From: Ophiura sarsii
Lineage: Eukaryota; Echinodermata; Ophiuroidea; Amphilepidida; Ophiuridae
NCBI GenBank assembly: GCA_035610835.1
Contig: CM069445.1
Location: 36,904,656 to 36,968,655, forward strand
Reading direction: 5' to 3'
Length of the DNA: 64,000 nt
Position numbers and translations under genes: made by a program. This document shows positions 33,151 through 44,005 of the stretch, one piece after another. Position 1 is the first letter of the stretch. The number at the start of each line of letters is the position of its first letter. Below the pieces are notes generated by a model. The model ran no database searches, was not told the DNA's origin, and was given only the letters and a program-made list of their open reading frames with translations.

Positions 33151-33525
33151 CTACCGAGAGGTGGTGTACTTAGTGACGGCTTTGGTGCCTTCACTTACAG
33201 CGTGCTTGGCTAATTCACCTGGCAGTAGAAGACGGACAGCTGTCTGAATTTCACGACTGCTAACGGTACGGCGCCTGTTGACTTGTGCCAGGCGGCCTGC
33301 TTCGCCAGCAATACGTTCAAAGATGTCATTTACAAAGCTGTTCATGATGCTCATGCCACGGCTGGAGATACCAGTATCGGGGTGAACCTGCTTCAGCACC
33401 TTGTAGATGTAGATTCCATAGCTTTCACGTCTACGGCGACGTCTTGGAGCACGCTTTCCCTTTCGACGAGGGCTGCCTGCTCTCTTGGAGCCTTTACCAC
33501 TTCGTTGCGGACTTTTTGGAGGCAT
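33151..33525 (-). CDS. Histone H2B, sperm-type, copy 3
   Basis: Intact 124-residue H2B, start ATG at 33525. It has the [17 protein letters not shown] core, the SP-basic tail motifs and the RRRRRR run, and ends AVTKYTTSR. It is nearly identical at DNA level to the broken copy 1, including upstream codons, so copies 1 and 3 share a recent duplication. Divergent from the H2A at 34006. Confidence 0.97.
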   Translation of the reverse strand: MPPKSPQRSGKGSKRAGSPRRKGKRAPRRRRRRESYGIYIYKVLKQVHPDTGISSRGMSIMNSFVNDIFERIAGEAGRLAQVNRRRTVSSREIQTAVRLLLPGELAKHAVSEGTKAVTKYTTSR

Positions 33526-34005
33526 GTTGGATAGATAATGCACTAAATTATATTCAGTAATTTACGAGTAAACGCATCGTCAACTCGTCTCTATTTATGT
33601 GACCGCAAGGATCCCAGTTAATAGTCCATCGGATCCTGCGCCGGATAACTTTTAGCCAATAAAAGTGCTCACGCCGTTGATGTGACTTGTGATTGGACAA
33701 TTGCAGCTGTGGCGCTAAGTGAAGTACCGTATTTTGCTGGCTTCTAAAATAACTATTATCCGACTGTTATGTCCGCAGTAGATAAATATCAGATTTTTGG
33801 CGCCGTAACATGATCAACCAAAATATCGCGGCAACCAATCCGCGTCAAATTTCAAAACATTGGCGACGATTTTTCCGTCGCAGGATCCTGCCTCGGTAGG
33901 ATGCTTTATAGCGAGGTATAAAACCACGGGATAGGCCTATTTTGTCATCAAAATACATTGTGAGTCTAAATTTACTCGCGTTTTGTACAGTAGAAACTTA
34001 GCAAA
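33526..34005. promoter_or_regulatory. Bidirectional H2B/H2A promoter, unit 3
   Basis: H2B side (minus): TATAAATA box at 33592-33598 and GGATCC at 33609-33614. H2A side: GGATCCT (33883-33889) and TATAAAA (33917-33923). CCAAT words occur around 33655-33840. It is shorter than the unit-2 spacer because a segment near 33795-33820, with the paired CCAAT boxes, is missing. Confidence 0.8.
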
Positions 34006-34374
34006 ATGTCTGGACGAGGAAAAGGAGGAAAATCAAAGGGAGGAAAGGCCAGGAGTCGCTCCAGCAGAGCCGGTCTACAGTTCCCCGTGGGTCGTGTTCA
34101 CCGCTTCTTACGCAAGGGCAATTATGCAAACCGTGTCGGTGGTGGTGCCCCTGTTTATCTGGCTGCAGTGATGGAGTATCTGACGGCTGAAATCCTAGAG
34201 TTGGCCGGTAATGCAGCCCGCGATAACAAGAGAACCAGGATCAATCCACGCCATTTACAGCTTGCAGTCCGCAACGACGAAGAACTGAACCGACTCTTGA
34301 ACGGAGTGACCATTGCTCAGGGAGGTGTGCTTCCAAATATACAAGCTGTCCTGCTTCCCAAGAAGACCAAGTAA
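34006..34374 (+). CDS. Histone H2A, sperm-type, copy 2
   Basis: Intact 122-residue H2A, differing from the unit-2 protein at one position (GGKARSRSS). Many silent differences show the protein is held constant while the DNA drifts. Acidic-patch residues and the short KKTK end are retained. Same CTTAGCAAA start context. Confidence 0.97.
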   Translation: MSGRGKGGKSKGGKARSRSSRAGLQFPVGRVHRFLRKGNYANRVGGGAPVYLAAVMEYLTAEILELAGNAARDNKRTRINPRHLQLAVRNDEELNRLLNGVTIAQGGVLPNIQAVLLPKKTK

Positions 34375-34396
34375 ACACATTGGTTATTCAAAAAAC

Positions 34397-34412
34397 GGCT
34401 CTTTTCAGAGCC
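34397..34412 (+). terminator. Histone 3' stem-loop, H2A copy 2
   Basis: GGCTCTTTTCAGAGCC-ACCA 22 bases past the stop, followed by CAAAAAGAG. Confidence 0.97.
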
Positions 34413-34739
34413 ACCATATTACCAAAAAGAGTTGATTGTTTTCACTTTTTTTTGCGCTACCTTATAGGCCTTATTCATGTGTGGTCAAAATCATGCCGGG
34501 ATTTAGAATGATGTTTGTTTCAATTGGTGACAACAAAAAAAGGCGTTTATCTTACCTTAAATTTCCCGCATGCACAAAACCTATAAATAATGTTGTTGAC
34601 ATTTTTTACTTCAATTTAATATAAAACACTTCGAGTTCATATCGGGTTCAGGCCTAGGCCTATACACTATTTTCTTTTAAATCGTTACTTCCAAATAGTA
34701 TTAGTTAAGCAGACAATCAGTGCATTTTAAAATATATAT

Positions 34740-35656
34740 GGGCGATTCCACGGTACCACGCGTTACATTTTAGGGCGCCATTCTTTATTCTCCCCTCTAT
34801 AACTGTAAAAGTAGTCTGAATGAAGTTTACATCTTTTGTATTGTAATACCCAAGACTTAAGGCTAAATCCTCATGCTAACACCAATATGAAATATCAGCT
34901 CATGTTAATGTAAGACCGCTCTGAATATCGGTAACACGCGTTACGAAAAAAGACGCACTAAAAAAAATTCCCAAATTTGTTTTGCTTGTGTATTTAAACT
35001 AACCTACCTGCAATCAATTGGTCACTACTGTGAGCAAGTACCTACCCAAGGTTTATAATACTAGAATAATAACAAGAATTTAAGTTCTCACTTTTTTGTA
35101 AATTGCAAAATAGTCGGTAACACGTGTTACGGTAACACGCGTTACATTTTGTCCATCCATAATTTACTAGCTTTATATTATTTATTTAATTTCTAAATTA
35201 AAATTAAGTTTGACTTTGACAATGGAACTAACATATAAACCATAAATAGTGATAACTAACTCTAAAAAAATTAAGGTTTTAGCACGTTTTACTGAATATG
35301 AGTTCGGTAACACGCGTTACGACATTTTGATGGCTTATAGTGAAGTGGTGGTTATGAATTTATCAAATTGTTTACTATTTTTAAATAGGGCCTAACTAGT
35401 AGGATTAAAATTATAAGTGGCATGAATTAAAATCAAATCAATTAGGAAATATTTTCAAAAAAGTGTTGCTTCGGTAACACGTGTTACCATTTTGGAAGTA
35501 AGAAAAGTTTAAAAAAATCATAGTTAACAACGGTCAATGGTTGCAATATTTTTTTCCTGAATGTTTGCATAGGCTTTGCACAACATGAATGTAAAATTAA
35601 ATCTTTTGGAGCATTTTTTAGTTTTTTTGCTCCGTCACATTTTCATGGAATCGCCC
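34740..35656. mobile_element. 917-bp element with palindromic GTAACACGYGTTAC words
   Basis: Ends GGGCGATTCCA and TGGAATCGCCC are perfect 11-base inverted repeats. The empty site in unit 2 (30220-30235) shows insertion in an ATAT/GTAT sequence, giving a 2- to 4-bp duplication. Inside are six near-palindromes at 34753, 34931, 35117, 35132, 35307 and 35474; two are perfect GTAACACGTGTTAC. No ORF. It is a non-autonomous DNA transposon of unrecognised family. Confidence 0.85.
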
Positions 35657-35669
35657 ATATGCCTTTTAA

Positions 35670-35981
35670 ATGTGATCTTAATGTCTGATTGTCTGATTTA
35701 TTTGTACGAACAATTTGTGTTTTGGCCGACACAACCATGAAAACAGAATCATACGTCATCCGCGTTACATGTTGACCAATGATATGGCGTTAATTCTACG
35801 AGTTCTCTTATTGGATGTTCGATATTAGCAATTGACCAATCAGCTTTCTATTACACATAGTGATGAGAGTGCGATCCTCGCCAGGATCCTATATGAAATA
35901 TAAAACAGTTTGTGTTTTCGCACAATAACCACAACTGTTTATAATTTCGCTATTTTAGATTGAAAGTGATTTGCAGCAAAC
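35670..35981 (+). promoter_or_regulatory. H1 promoter, unit 3
   Basis: CCAAT boxes, GGATCC and a TATAAAA-type box match unit 2, but about 40 bases including the first part of the CRE are deleted (ATACGTCATC remains). Confidence 0.6.
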
Positions 35982-36531
35982 ATGGGTTCTCCGAGGAAAT
36001 CCCCAACAAAGAAGGCTATGAGAGTTGCTAAACCTAGGGCTTATCCGACATCTTCTGTTATGGTGCAAGCTGCTATTGCAGCTTTGAAGGAGAGGCGCGG
36101 ATCTTCTCTCGCAGCAATTAAGAAGTCAGGCATGATTATGTTCAGGCTTTTGCCTGAATTCAGGCTATTTTGTTTTCGTTCCGTCTGGGTGCCCGGAGAG
36201 TAGATCCAGAAAAGGCCCGGGCACGGAGAGCTGCGACCGCACAACGTAGAGCGGCAGCTGTGGCGAGAAGAAGTGCAAAGAGGGCTGCAGCTAAGGCAAA
36301 GAGAGTCGCGGCAAAGGCGAAGCCTCGCAACAGCAGCAAAGGCTAAACGAGCTGCCAGAAAGAACAAGGCCAAGGCGAGAAAAAGACGACGGCAAAGAAG
36401 ACCGCCAAGCCCAAGAGGAAGGCTGCCCCAAAGAAGAAGGCTGTCCAAAAGAAGAAGAAAGCAAAGAGAGCAGCCAAGCCTAAAAGAAGATCACCAAAGA
36501 AAGCAGCTAAGAAGGCTCCCAGGAGGAAATA
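35982..36531 (+). pseudogene. Linker histone H1, copy 2, broken
   Basis: The first 48 codons match the intact H1 (with RR to MR near codon 12). Then 122 bases encoding the rest of the DNA-binding core (30747-30868 of copy 1) are replaced by a 52-base filler (36126-36177) holding three CAGGC words, which shifts the frame and stops at 36203. The remaining C-tail sequence continues to 36531 with further indels near 36320, 36385 and 36430. It cannot encode a linker histone. Its stem-loop is intact. Confidence 0.95.
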
Positions 36532-36560
36532 GATTATCCAGTCATATATAACACCCAAAC

Positions 36561-36576
36561 GGCTCTTTTCAGAGCC
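36561..36576 (+). terminator. Histone 3' stem-loop, H1 pseudogene
   Basis: GGCTCTTTTCAGAGCC-ACCA preserved although the gene is dead, consistent with recent loss. Confidence 0.95.
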
Positions 36577-36781
36577 ACCAAATTTGTAAAAGAGAAAAAT
36601 ATCTCAACGTTACATCGTATGATATTGATAGAGCATATAATTTTTTATTTTAAACAGTCAATTCAACATTTAATAAACCCACCACAAAACAATTGAAATA
36701 CAAACACAACAATCATAATAATAAGTTTAAAAACGAATCAAAGCAAACCAAAAATAAACACAAACACACACAAAGGATGGC

Positions 36782-36803
36782 GGGGGGGGGGGGGGGGGGG
36801 GGG
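36782..36803. repeat. 22-base poly-G run
   Basis: Expanded version of the G-rich patch at 31530-31540 in unit 2. Confidence 0.9.
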
Positions 36804-37034
36804 CAGAGGCGACAAATAGCGCCCTTTTACTTTAAAAAGGGAAACATTTTCATAAATTATACTTAGCGAAGAACTATTTAACGGGAATTGACCAATGAGA
36901 GCTGAATTGTTGTCCAGTATTAAAGTCAAGGATTCTAAAATCAACCAATGAGGAGCCGACTTTAGCAAAACGCTAAGATTAATTCTGTATCTCGTTTTAT
37001 ATGATGCAATTGGTGACAACAAAAAAGGCGTTTA

Positions 37035-38983
37035 GGGGAGGATGGGGCAACTGGTCCGGTTAAGCATATTTCATGATATAACAGATTAATGCTCGTGTAA
37101 ATATTTATGGAATTGCTATGAAACTATCACCCATGTAACTGTTTACATATAACATACAATCAATGTTAAAAAAAGATCTAAAGAAAAGGCCAATTACCAC
37201 TAACGGAAAACTTTACTTGGCACGGACCAGTTACCCCATCATTGGGGCAACTGGTCCTATATGAGTACACACCACCAAATCATATTTTGCATTCTGACAT
37301 TACACGGCAGTGTTTGAAATTAAGATTGATCCCACCATATAAGTCTAAATTTAACTTATCCTAGAAAAGGTAATAAATGCTGTAAATGTATCTAAATGTT
37401 TCATAATTTTGTATTTGTAGGTTATTTCCTCCACATCAGGCCCAACATCTCTAGATTTTTCTTGAATGGTATCATTTTACACGATTTCACTGTTTCCACC
37501 AATTTAGAACTAGAATCTCTGATCTTAGGATAAAGGCAGTCTGTCGTACCTAGGATAGATATCATTGGATCGTAGCGAAAATAAATGCTGGTCACCCCCC
37601 ACAAAAGTGATTGTTTTGAAGCAGAAGACATCTAGATCTTCAATAAAAACAATTATGTGGGACCATATGTTCCTACGGTTAGAATACACAGAAATCAGTG
37701 AATGACAACACGGAAACTAGGCAGTATTTTCTTTACAAACACATTTCCATATTATTTAACATGTAAAAAGGATACATGTCTTATGAAACCCATGTTTTAT
37801 ACAGTTTTCGTGGTTAACGTGTAAATACCAGTATGGTGTACAAAGCAAGCGTAATTTTCGACTGCACATTTATTAGATAAAACGGTATGAACCTAGTTAA
37901 ATGGTTACATGTTGTGATATTCAGATGCCCCATACATATTGTCTATATATAATATACCCCCTTCTTTAATGATTTTATTTACTTCATATAATCATCATTT
38001 AGTACTTATAATAAATCATCTTGATATTTAGCCAGCTTTTCATGTTACAGGGGAAGTTAGTCAACATGACAATGATGACCCAACGGTTAATATACACAAA
38101 AAGCAGTGGATAAAATACATAAATCATGATAGTTTGTCATTGCAAATACCTTTACAGACACCATTCAAAATATAATAAATGTGTAATTCATAATACCGAG
38201 GTTTTAATCCATTCTAAAGCAATTTCATGTCATATTGTAATCCTTCAATAGCAGAAATAGTGGTATTAGACCCAAAATGTCTAAGAACTAGAAAGAATGT
38301 GAATTATTTCATATTCTATTCACATTTCAATACCGAGTCATGTTTTATTGACACTATTAACTAATTTTCAAAATTAATTTTACAATTTTGATTAAGTTTT
38401 TGCAGGCGGACCAGTTGCCCCATACCCCTTCGGACCACTTGCCCCACAAATGACTTAGCACTTTGTCGAGATGAAACATTATTCAAACACGCCTGTGACG
38501 TAATAAATTTCACGCCAAAATGTTTTAAAACATACCACCATTTGTCATAATAATCAATAACTCCAATACATTTCAGAAAAAAGGCAAAACTGCATTTTTG
38601 TTTTTAGCCATTACAAAGATTTCTGTAGCCAGCGAGTATCTTTGAATTTGCAAATATTACGGCGTTCGGGTCCTACAAGGCCCCACACCACCAAATCAGT
38701 TCCTTATTGCTTTGTGTGGTTAAGAGGTCAAGTTTGTGTTAATTTTTTTCACCTTTAGAGAAAACTCGTGTAAAATGATACCATTTAAGAAGAATCTAGA
38801 GATTTTGGGCCTGATGTGGAGGAAATAACCTACAAATGCAAAATTATGAAACATTTAGGTACATTTACAGCATTTATTACCTTTTCTAAGATGTTAAATT
38901 TAGACTTATGGTGGGGTCAATCTTAATTTCAAACACTGCCGTGTAATATCAGAATGCAAAATATGATTTGGTGGTGTGTACTC
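37035..38983. mobile_element. GGGGCAACTGGTCC-word element, right end missing
   Basis: It starts GGGGAGGATGGGGCAACTGG at a TA that belongs to the H2A-downstream sequence. GGGGCAACTGGTCC occurs at 37044 and 37244 and, inverted or variant, at 37224, 38408 and 38432. Inverted arms of about 220 bases lie at 37263-37484 and 38767-38983. The matching right terminus and flank were not found, so the right end is truncated or rearranged. Confidence 0.65.
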
Positions 38984-39559
38984 ACAAGTAGACGAGTGTC
39001 TTTAGATAAAATAAGAAATGGTGTACTTTGTTATTTGCAAATTCATAAACTAATAACTCTACCAAATGAATAACCGTGATAATTATTTAAGTTGAAGCAT
39101 TCTTTAAAGTGATAATATTGATCGCAAATCCAAACCACCAATGTGCCACATTAGCAATATGCGCGATTTTACGGTCATTTCAACCACAACCTATGGTTTT
39201 AATCATATTTCGGAAAGTCCCTAAGCACACTAAAATATAGCACCCATCAAATGCATTATGCACCGAGCATCTTAAGACGACTGTACTGCATGTATATATT
39301 GACTGTTGCATCTGTCAATCATATAAAGTACATTAAATATGATCTAAACCCATCTTCATCATATATCGCCCATACTATCTGTGAATTTTCAATCAGTCAC
39401 TCAAGGAGGTGGCTGCAAAGATCTGGAGAATATCACATGTGTAAATACCTAAAGTTCCAAATGTTTTGGATTGTAGAAGGTAAGGATATCTGTCAAGTTT
39501 CATCAAAAGATTGTAGAAGGTAAGGATATATGTCAAGTTTCAACAAAAGTCGTATTGCA
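38984..39559. other. Non-coding stretch
   Basis: No gene is supported. A 45-base direct repeat (GATTGTAGAAGGTAAGGATA) occurs at 39470 and 39510. Confidence 0.4.
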
Positions 39560-40230
39560 TCATACATTTAGGTTGATATTATCCCATTTTTTGGAATTTG
39601 ACAATTTTGCAGCCACTTTAGGAGCCATTTTGGGGGCCATTTTGGCATCCATTTTGGATTTTGAACTATTTTAACAAAGCACAAATACTGGATATGAGTT
39701 ACTTGTGGTCTAATACATACATCACATCATTAAAATTATATTTTTATCATACATTTCGGTTGATATTATGCTATTTTATGGAATTTTGACCACTTTTGAC
39801 AATTAATTTGGCGGCCATTTTGTTTTTAAAGTATGTTAACAAAGCGAAAATACTAGATTTGAGTTTCTAGTGGTCTAACACATACATCCCATTGTTAAAA
39901 CTATACTCTGATCATACATGTTGGTTTATTATGCCAATATATGGAATGTTACCAATTTTGGAGGCCATTTTGGCGGCCATCTTGGATTTAGGTGTGTTAA
40001 CAAAGCAACAGTTCTGGATATGAGTGTCTAGTGGTCTAATACATACATCCCACTATTAAAACTTTACTTTCACAATACAATTTGATTGCTATATGTCATT
40101 TTATGAGATTTGACCAGTTATGGCGACCATTTTGGACGCAATCTTGCATAACCCCTTAGCATTATGAAAATATTTTTGGTAACATCCTGATTATGTCTTA
40201 GGATCATAATAGGAAGTAAAAAAGTTGGTT
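39560..40230. repeat. Tandem satellite-like units of about 163 bp
   Basis: Three to four diverged units containing ACAAAGC, GGATATGAGT, TAGTGGTCTAATACATACAT and GGCGGCCATTTTGG, spaced near 163 bases (39673, 39837, 40000). One more copy is at 4950-5190. Confidence 0.7.
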
Positions 40231-40569
40231 TGGGGGAGTCCTGGGTGGTGCACACTGACCCTCTGTAGATACCCGACTAACTGTTGATGTCCATGGTTTT
40301 GTAAACAGTTATAGGGGAGAGTGGGGCCAGTGTACGCCATGGGCAGGTTCGCCCACTGATTCTCATCTTTACGTCCACTGGTTGAATTTGGCGAACACGC
40401 AATAGATACAGTAGTATGTTGCAAGCTTCCCACATTAACGTGACAGATCACCGTAACATGTTTGTCAACTTATCATCCAAAAACCAGTTTTGCCTCACAA
40501 AAGTGAATTTTCTTCCATTTTTCATATTGATTTTTTCCAAAGATATTCGCAAAAAGGTTTTAATGTTAA

Positions 40570-40808
40570 CACTTTCCACGCGGCTATTAATTTTACCATT
40601 ACAAAACAGAATTTTCAGAAACCTTTTCGTAATTTTCAGAGTCTATTTAAATGATTACTGAACCAATACTAGGCATGTTTGTACTTAATTAAATGCATTT
40701 CTCATGGTGATTCCAAATATAGTAATAGAATTCAATAATGTTGACATTTTTGAAACATTATGTGAAATGTTGGAATGTCGTCTGCAGCCGCCTGCCGCAC
40801 GGAAAGCG
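40570..40808. mobile_element. TTAA-type MITE, nested
   Basis: CACTTTCCACGCGG and CCGCACGGAAAGCG ends are flanked by TTAA on both sides. About 239 bp, related along its length to 7888-8136. The TTAA target suggests piggyBac-like mobilisation (inference). Confidence 0.8.
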
Positions 40809-41281
40809 TTAATCATCTTTAGGTAGGTATGGGATTGATTATGGATTTGATGCAGTTAACAACCCATCAATGTACATGTATGTGGGACATCCGTAGTATA
40901 GGTCAATTCACTTATTGTGCGCTATATGGGGCACATACGCCCTATGATGATGGGGCAGGTTCGCCTATAGAGATTTATAGTTATGATTTTGCATAATTTC
41001 AAAATTGAAATTTCCCTTTTGCAGTATAATTGTATAAAAAATAGTTATCAGGAATGGTGTAACACTAATAAAAAATAGTTATCAGGAATGGTGTAACACT
41101 AATATTAAAGGAGAATATTTCAAAATGTGGCATTTCTTATTACTTTTAAATTCTGAACGAGTATGTTCCGCAAAAGTGCCCCACCCCTATATTTTGGACC
41201 CCTACATTTTATTTTGGAATAAGATAACGAAGAATAACGAATCTATATATATGTATTGGATATTATATGGTACTTTGTGTA

Positions 41282-42068
41282 GGGGAAGGTGGGGTAATGG
41301 CGGACGCGGGGTAATGGCGGACAGGGCTGTATCTAAAGGCAGGTGAAAGAAGGTGGTATTTTGCCACCCTATGATGTTAGGTGCCTCTCCATTGAAATCA
41401 CACAAAACCTAAATGGGATGGTTGTCTCGCAAATTCTCGCGAGAATTACAAAAATCACTTTTTGGGCAAGTTGATATTTTGGTGCATTACTTTCTCTTTG
41501 AAACTGGTATTTCTACATCAAGGAAAACAAAGTCTTATTATTTTTTTATTTAATGTATGATACCTTCTGATAAAAAAGAAATGAATTCGGAGTCTCAATG
41601 ATGAGCATAATAATAAGAGAGGATGTGCCACAACATTGTACATGGATTGGGGTAATCCCGGACATGTACCGTTTCCATGGTAACCAATATGGGCGTGGTC
41701 AATTTAACATCATAAATCGGTAATAGTTGTTGACCATATAAATATGTGACATTGTTCTTTGATTTCTGCTACACTTTTAAAAAGGGTATTTTTTAACTCC
41801 CATTGAAATACTGTATTCTAATAAAAAGAGGGCTGCCATTGAAAATACGGTCCGTGATTACCCCCAGAGTGTGGGGTAATGCCGGACGACGCCATTTTTT
41901 TTATTGCGTCGTAGCTTCGAATTTCAAAATGATGAGTTGATAAAAACTTGATAAAAGGTAGAACCATCACAGTGCTTTGTGTTTACATGATTTTTATTGT
42001 TATATGACGTATTATATGTGTGTTATACCTCTCTGACAAAAGGTGTCCGCCATTACCCCACCTTCCCC
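41282..42068. mobile_element. GGGGTAATGGCGGAC-word element, nested
   Basis: Ends GGGGAAGGTGGGGTAATGGC and the complement (ending CCACCTTCCCC) are inverted repeats flanked by TA. The word GGGGTAATGGCGGAC is at 41291 and 41308, variants at 41649 and 41873, and inverted at 42045. No ORF of note. It sits inside the 40314 element. Confidence 0.85.
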
Positions 42069-42320
42069 TAGCCTAATTCGGAGTCTAGTGCGAACTTTCC
42101 CCGACCTATGGGCGAACCTATTATACCCCGGCGTCGGGCAAGTTCGCCATTTTGAGACGTCTTTATCATTTACTCTTGCCTTTACAGAAAGGCCTAGAGT
42201 ACCGAGATCATTGTCGTATGTAGACAAGATATCAATGATCAATAAGTCCATTCAATCTTTAAAATTTGCGTCTCTAGACATCTTCAAATTAAAATGGGGC
42301 GAACACTCCCCGCTCTCCCC

Positions 42321-42855
42321 TAACTATGGAGTAAGGGTGTCCATTGTCCATCGAGCTTTTGGGCAGGTTTGTGTGCAATATCAAGTTGGCATTGTTGCAA
42401 AAGGGTTGCCCATCTAGCCTTCTTGTCGCGATGATGTATTTACTTTTACAGTAAAGCATTTAGGAGTTCAGAATTTCCCTATAGTAGGCCTACTCAATTT
42501 TCTTCTCAAATTCTCAATATTTGTTTTTCGTTGGAAATCAACTCATTCGGTGTTGACCATCCATGTGTCACCTGTGTCAGTGACATTAGTCCAAACATGT
42601 TTATTTCTCTTCAAATACGATAAATTTATTGCCATTTTTACCCGCAATCTATAGATGGTGTGACCGGTGACGTAGTGCCCGGCCACCCGGCAGTATGCGT
42701 GCGCACCTACAGGGAATGTGCTTTAATTCACACTTGATTGATCATTACTTACCATGCTTATAGTGCAGTAGTCATGGTCTGCATCCCTAAGCACAAATTC
42801 ACAATGAGAGACAGGTACTAAAGCTGGTTGCCCGGCAGTATGCGTACGCACCATA
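42321..42855. other. Non-coding stretch
   Basis: No gene is seen. GCCCGGC(C)ACCCGGCAGTATGCGTGCGCACC and a variant occur at 42678 and 42828. Confidence 0.4.
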
Positions 42856-43217
42856 AGGCCAAAAAAAAAAAAAGTTGACTTGCCCTTTCAGGGTCAAAGT
42901 CAGGGTCGGACGGTCGGATTTTTTTTTTTTTTTTTTTGTTGAAAATTTTTGAAAATTTACTGCACAAAAACACGTTTTAAAGATTTTTTTTTAATTTTTT
43001 TTTTTTTGATTTTTAAACAAGCAGATACTACTTAAAAACACGTTTTGATCTTTCTTTATTGTTATGTGCTTCTTTCAATTTTTTTAATTTTTTTTTTCAA
43101 TCTTTTTTAATTTTTAATTTTTGAAGAAAAAAAAAAAAAAAAAAAAATAGCGACCCTAGATTTCCGAAAATTAGGGTCGGTCGGAAAGGGCAAGTCAACT
43201 TTTTTTTTTTTTTGCCT
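42856..43217. mobile_element. Foldback MITE, GACTTGCCC family, copy 5
   Basis: AGGCC plus A13, then AGTTGACTTGCCCTTTC; inverted GAAAGGGCAAGTCAACT plus a T run and GCCT at the right. GGTCGGACGGTCGG and GGGTCGGTCGG are the subterminal words. The centre is homopolymer-rich A/T. Confidence 0.8.
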
Positions 43218-44005
43218 AAGGGATGTGCTTTTAAAATTGGCGCTCAGTCAGTGATGTGTGTTTTGCTTTCATATAGTATGACGTATGCAGTAGTCGTGGA
43301 CTAGTACCTCTAGCATGTCTTTAGACCAGGCGCTTATCAATTTGTAAACACTACTGATGTAAACAACGGTCACCTCATCTATACATAGGCCCTACTATTA
43401 ATTAAACTAGACAGATGTAATGGACACGCGAAAATCAGAATGAAAAGAAATCTGGCAATAATCACTCAGTGTTTGCACCGGGAAATATAAAGTAGGTGTA
43501 GTCAGGTGTGCACGAGTGGAGCTTTAAACTTATACCTCTTACAGGTTTATTGACTGACTTATAATCAATGTATTGTTGTGCTTCATTTAATCATGCACAT
43601 TATAGGTATTGGACATCTTATTTCTTAAAAAATAGAAGCCCAAAGCAACAATAAATTGCATTGTGTGAACAGAAAATGTGCCCAAAATCGCGATAGAGCT
43701 TTTGTGAGTCCGAACACAAGTTCAAATAGATGGCCCAAATTGGGCTGCTATTTGACAGATAGGATTCATCCTGTATCTGAATCACGTTTAGAATATGGGA
43801 TTTGGTTAATCTGAGGCATTGTGCAGGTAGGCCACGACTCCATCGGTTAGCTTTAAACGACTGGCGGCCATAGCTTGTATTGTCACTATAGGACATCTGG
43901 TCTTGAACATATATTGTATAGCACGGCGCTTTGTACTGTGTGCGTAAAGATCTACGGAACTAACATAGATCAGTTGATTCTAAAGTCTGGTAAACTTCAC
44001 ACATT
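43218..44005. other. Non-coding stretch
   Basis: No gene is supported. The minus-strand ORF near 43618-43896 resembles nothing and has no codon bias. Confidence 0.35.

Larger units (their letters stand above)
40314..42320. mobile_element. GGGGCAGGTTCGCC-word element, TA-flanked
   Basis: Ends GGGGAGAGTGGGG and CCCCGCTCTCCCC are inverted repeats with TA on each side. The word GGG(G)CAGGTTCGCC occurs at 40341 and 40952, with relatives GGGGCACATACGCC (40929) and GGGCAAGTTCGCC (about 42136). It contains the TTAA-type MITE at 40570 and the sister element at 41282; without the latter it is about 1.2 kb. A 34-base direct repeat lies at 41035-41105. No transposase. Confidence 0.8.

Noticed and set aside
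37263..38983. LTR retrotransposon from the long terminal-like repeats
   Set aside because: The repeats are inverted, not direct, and no gag/pol sequence lies between them.
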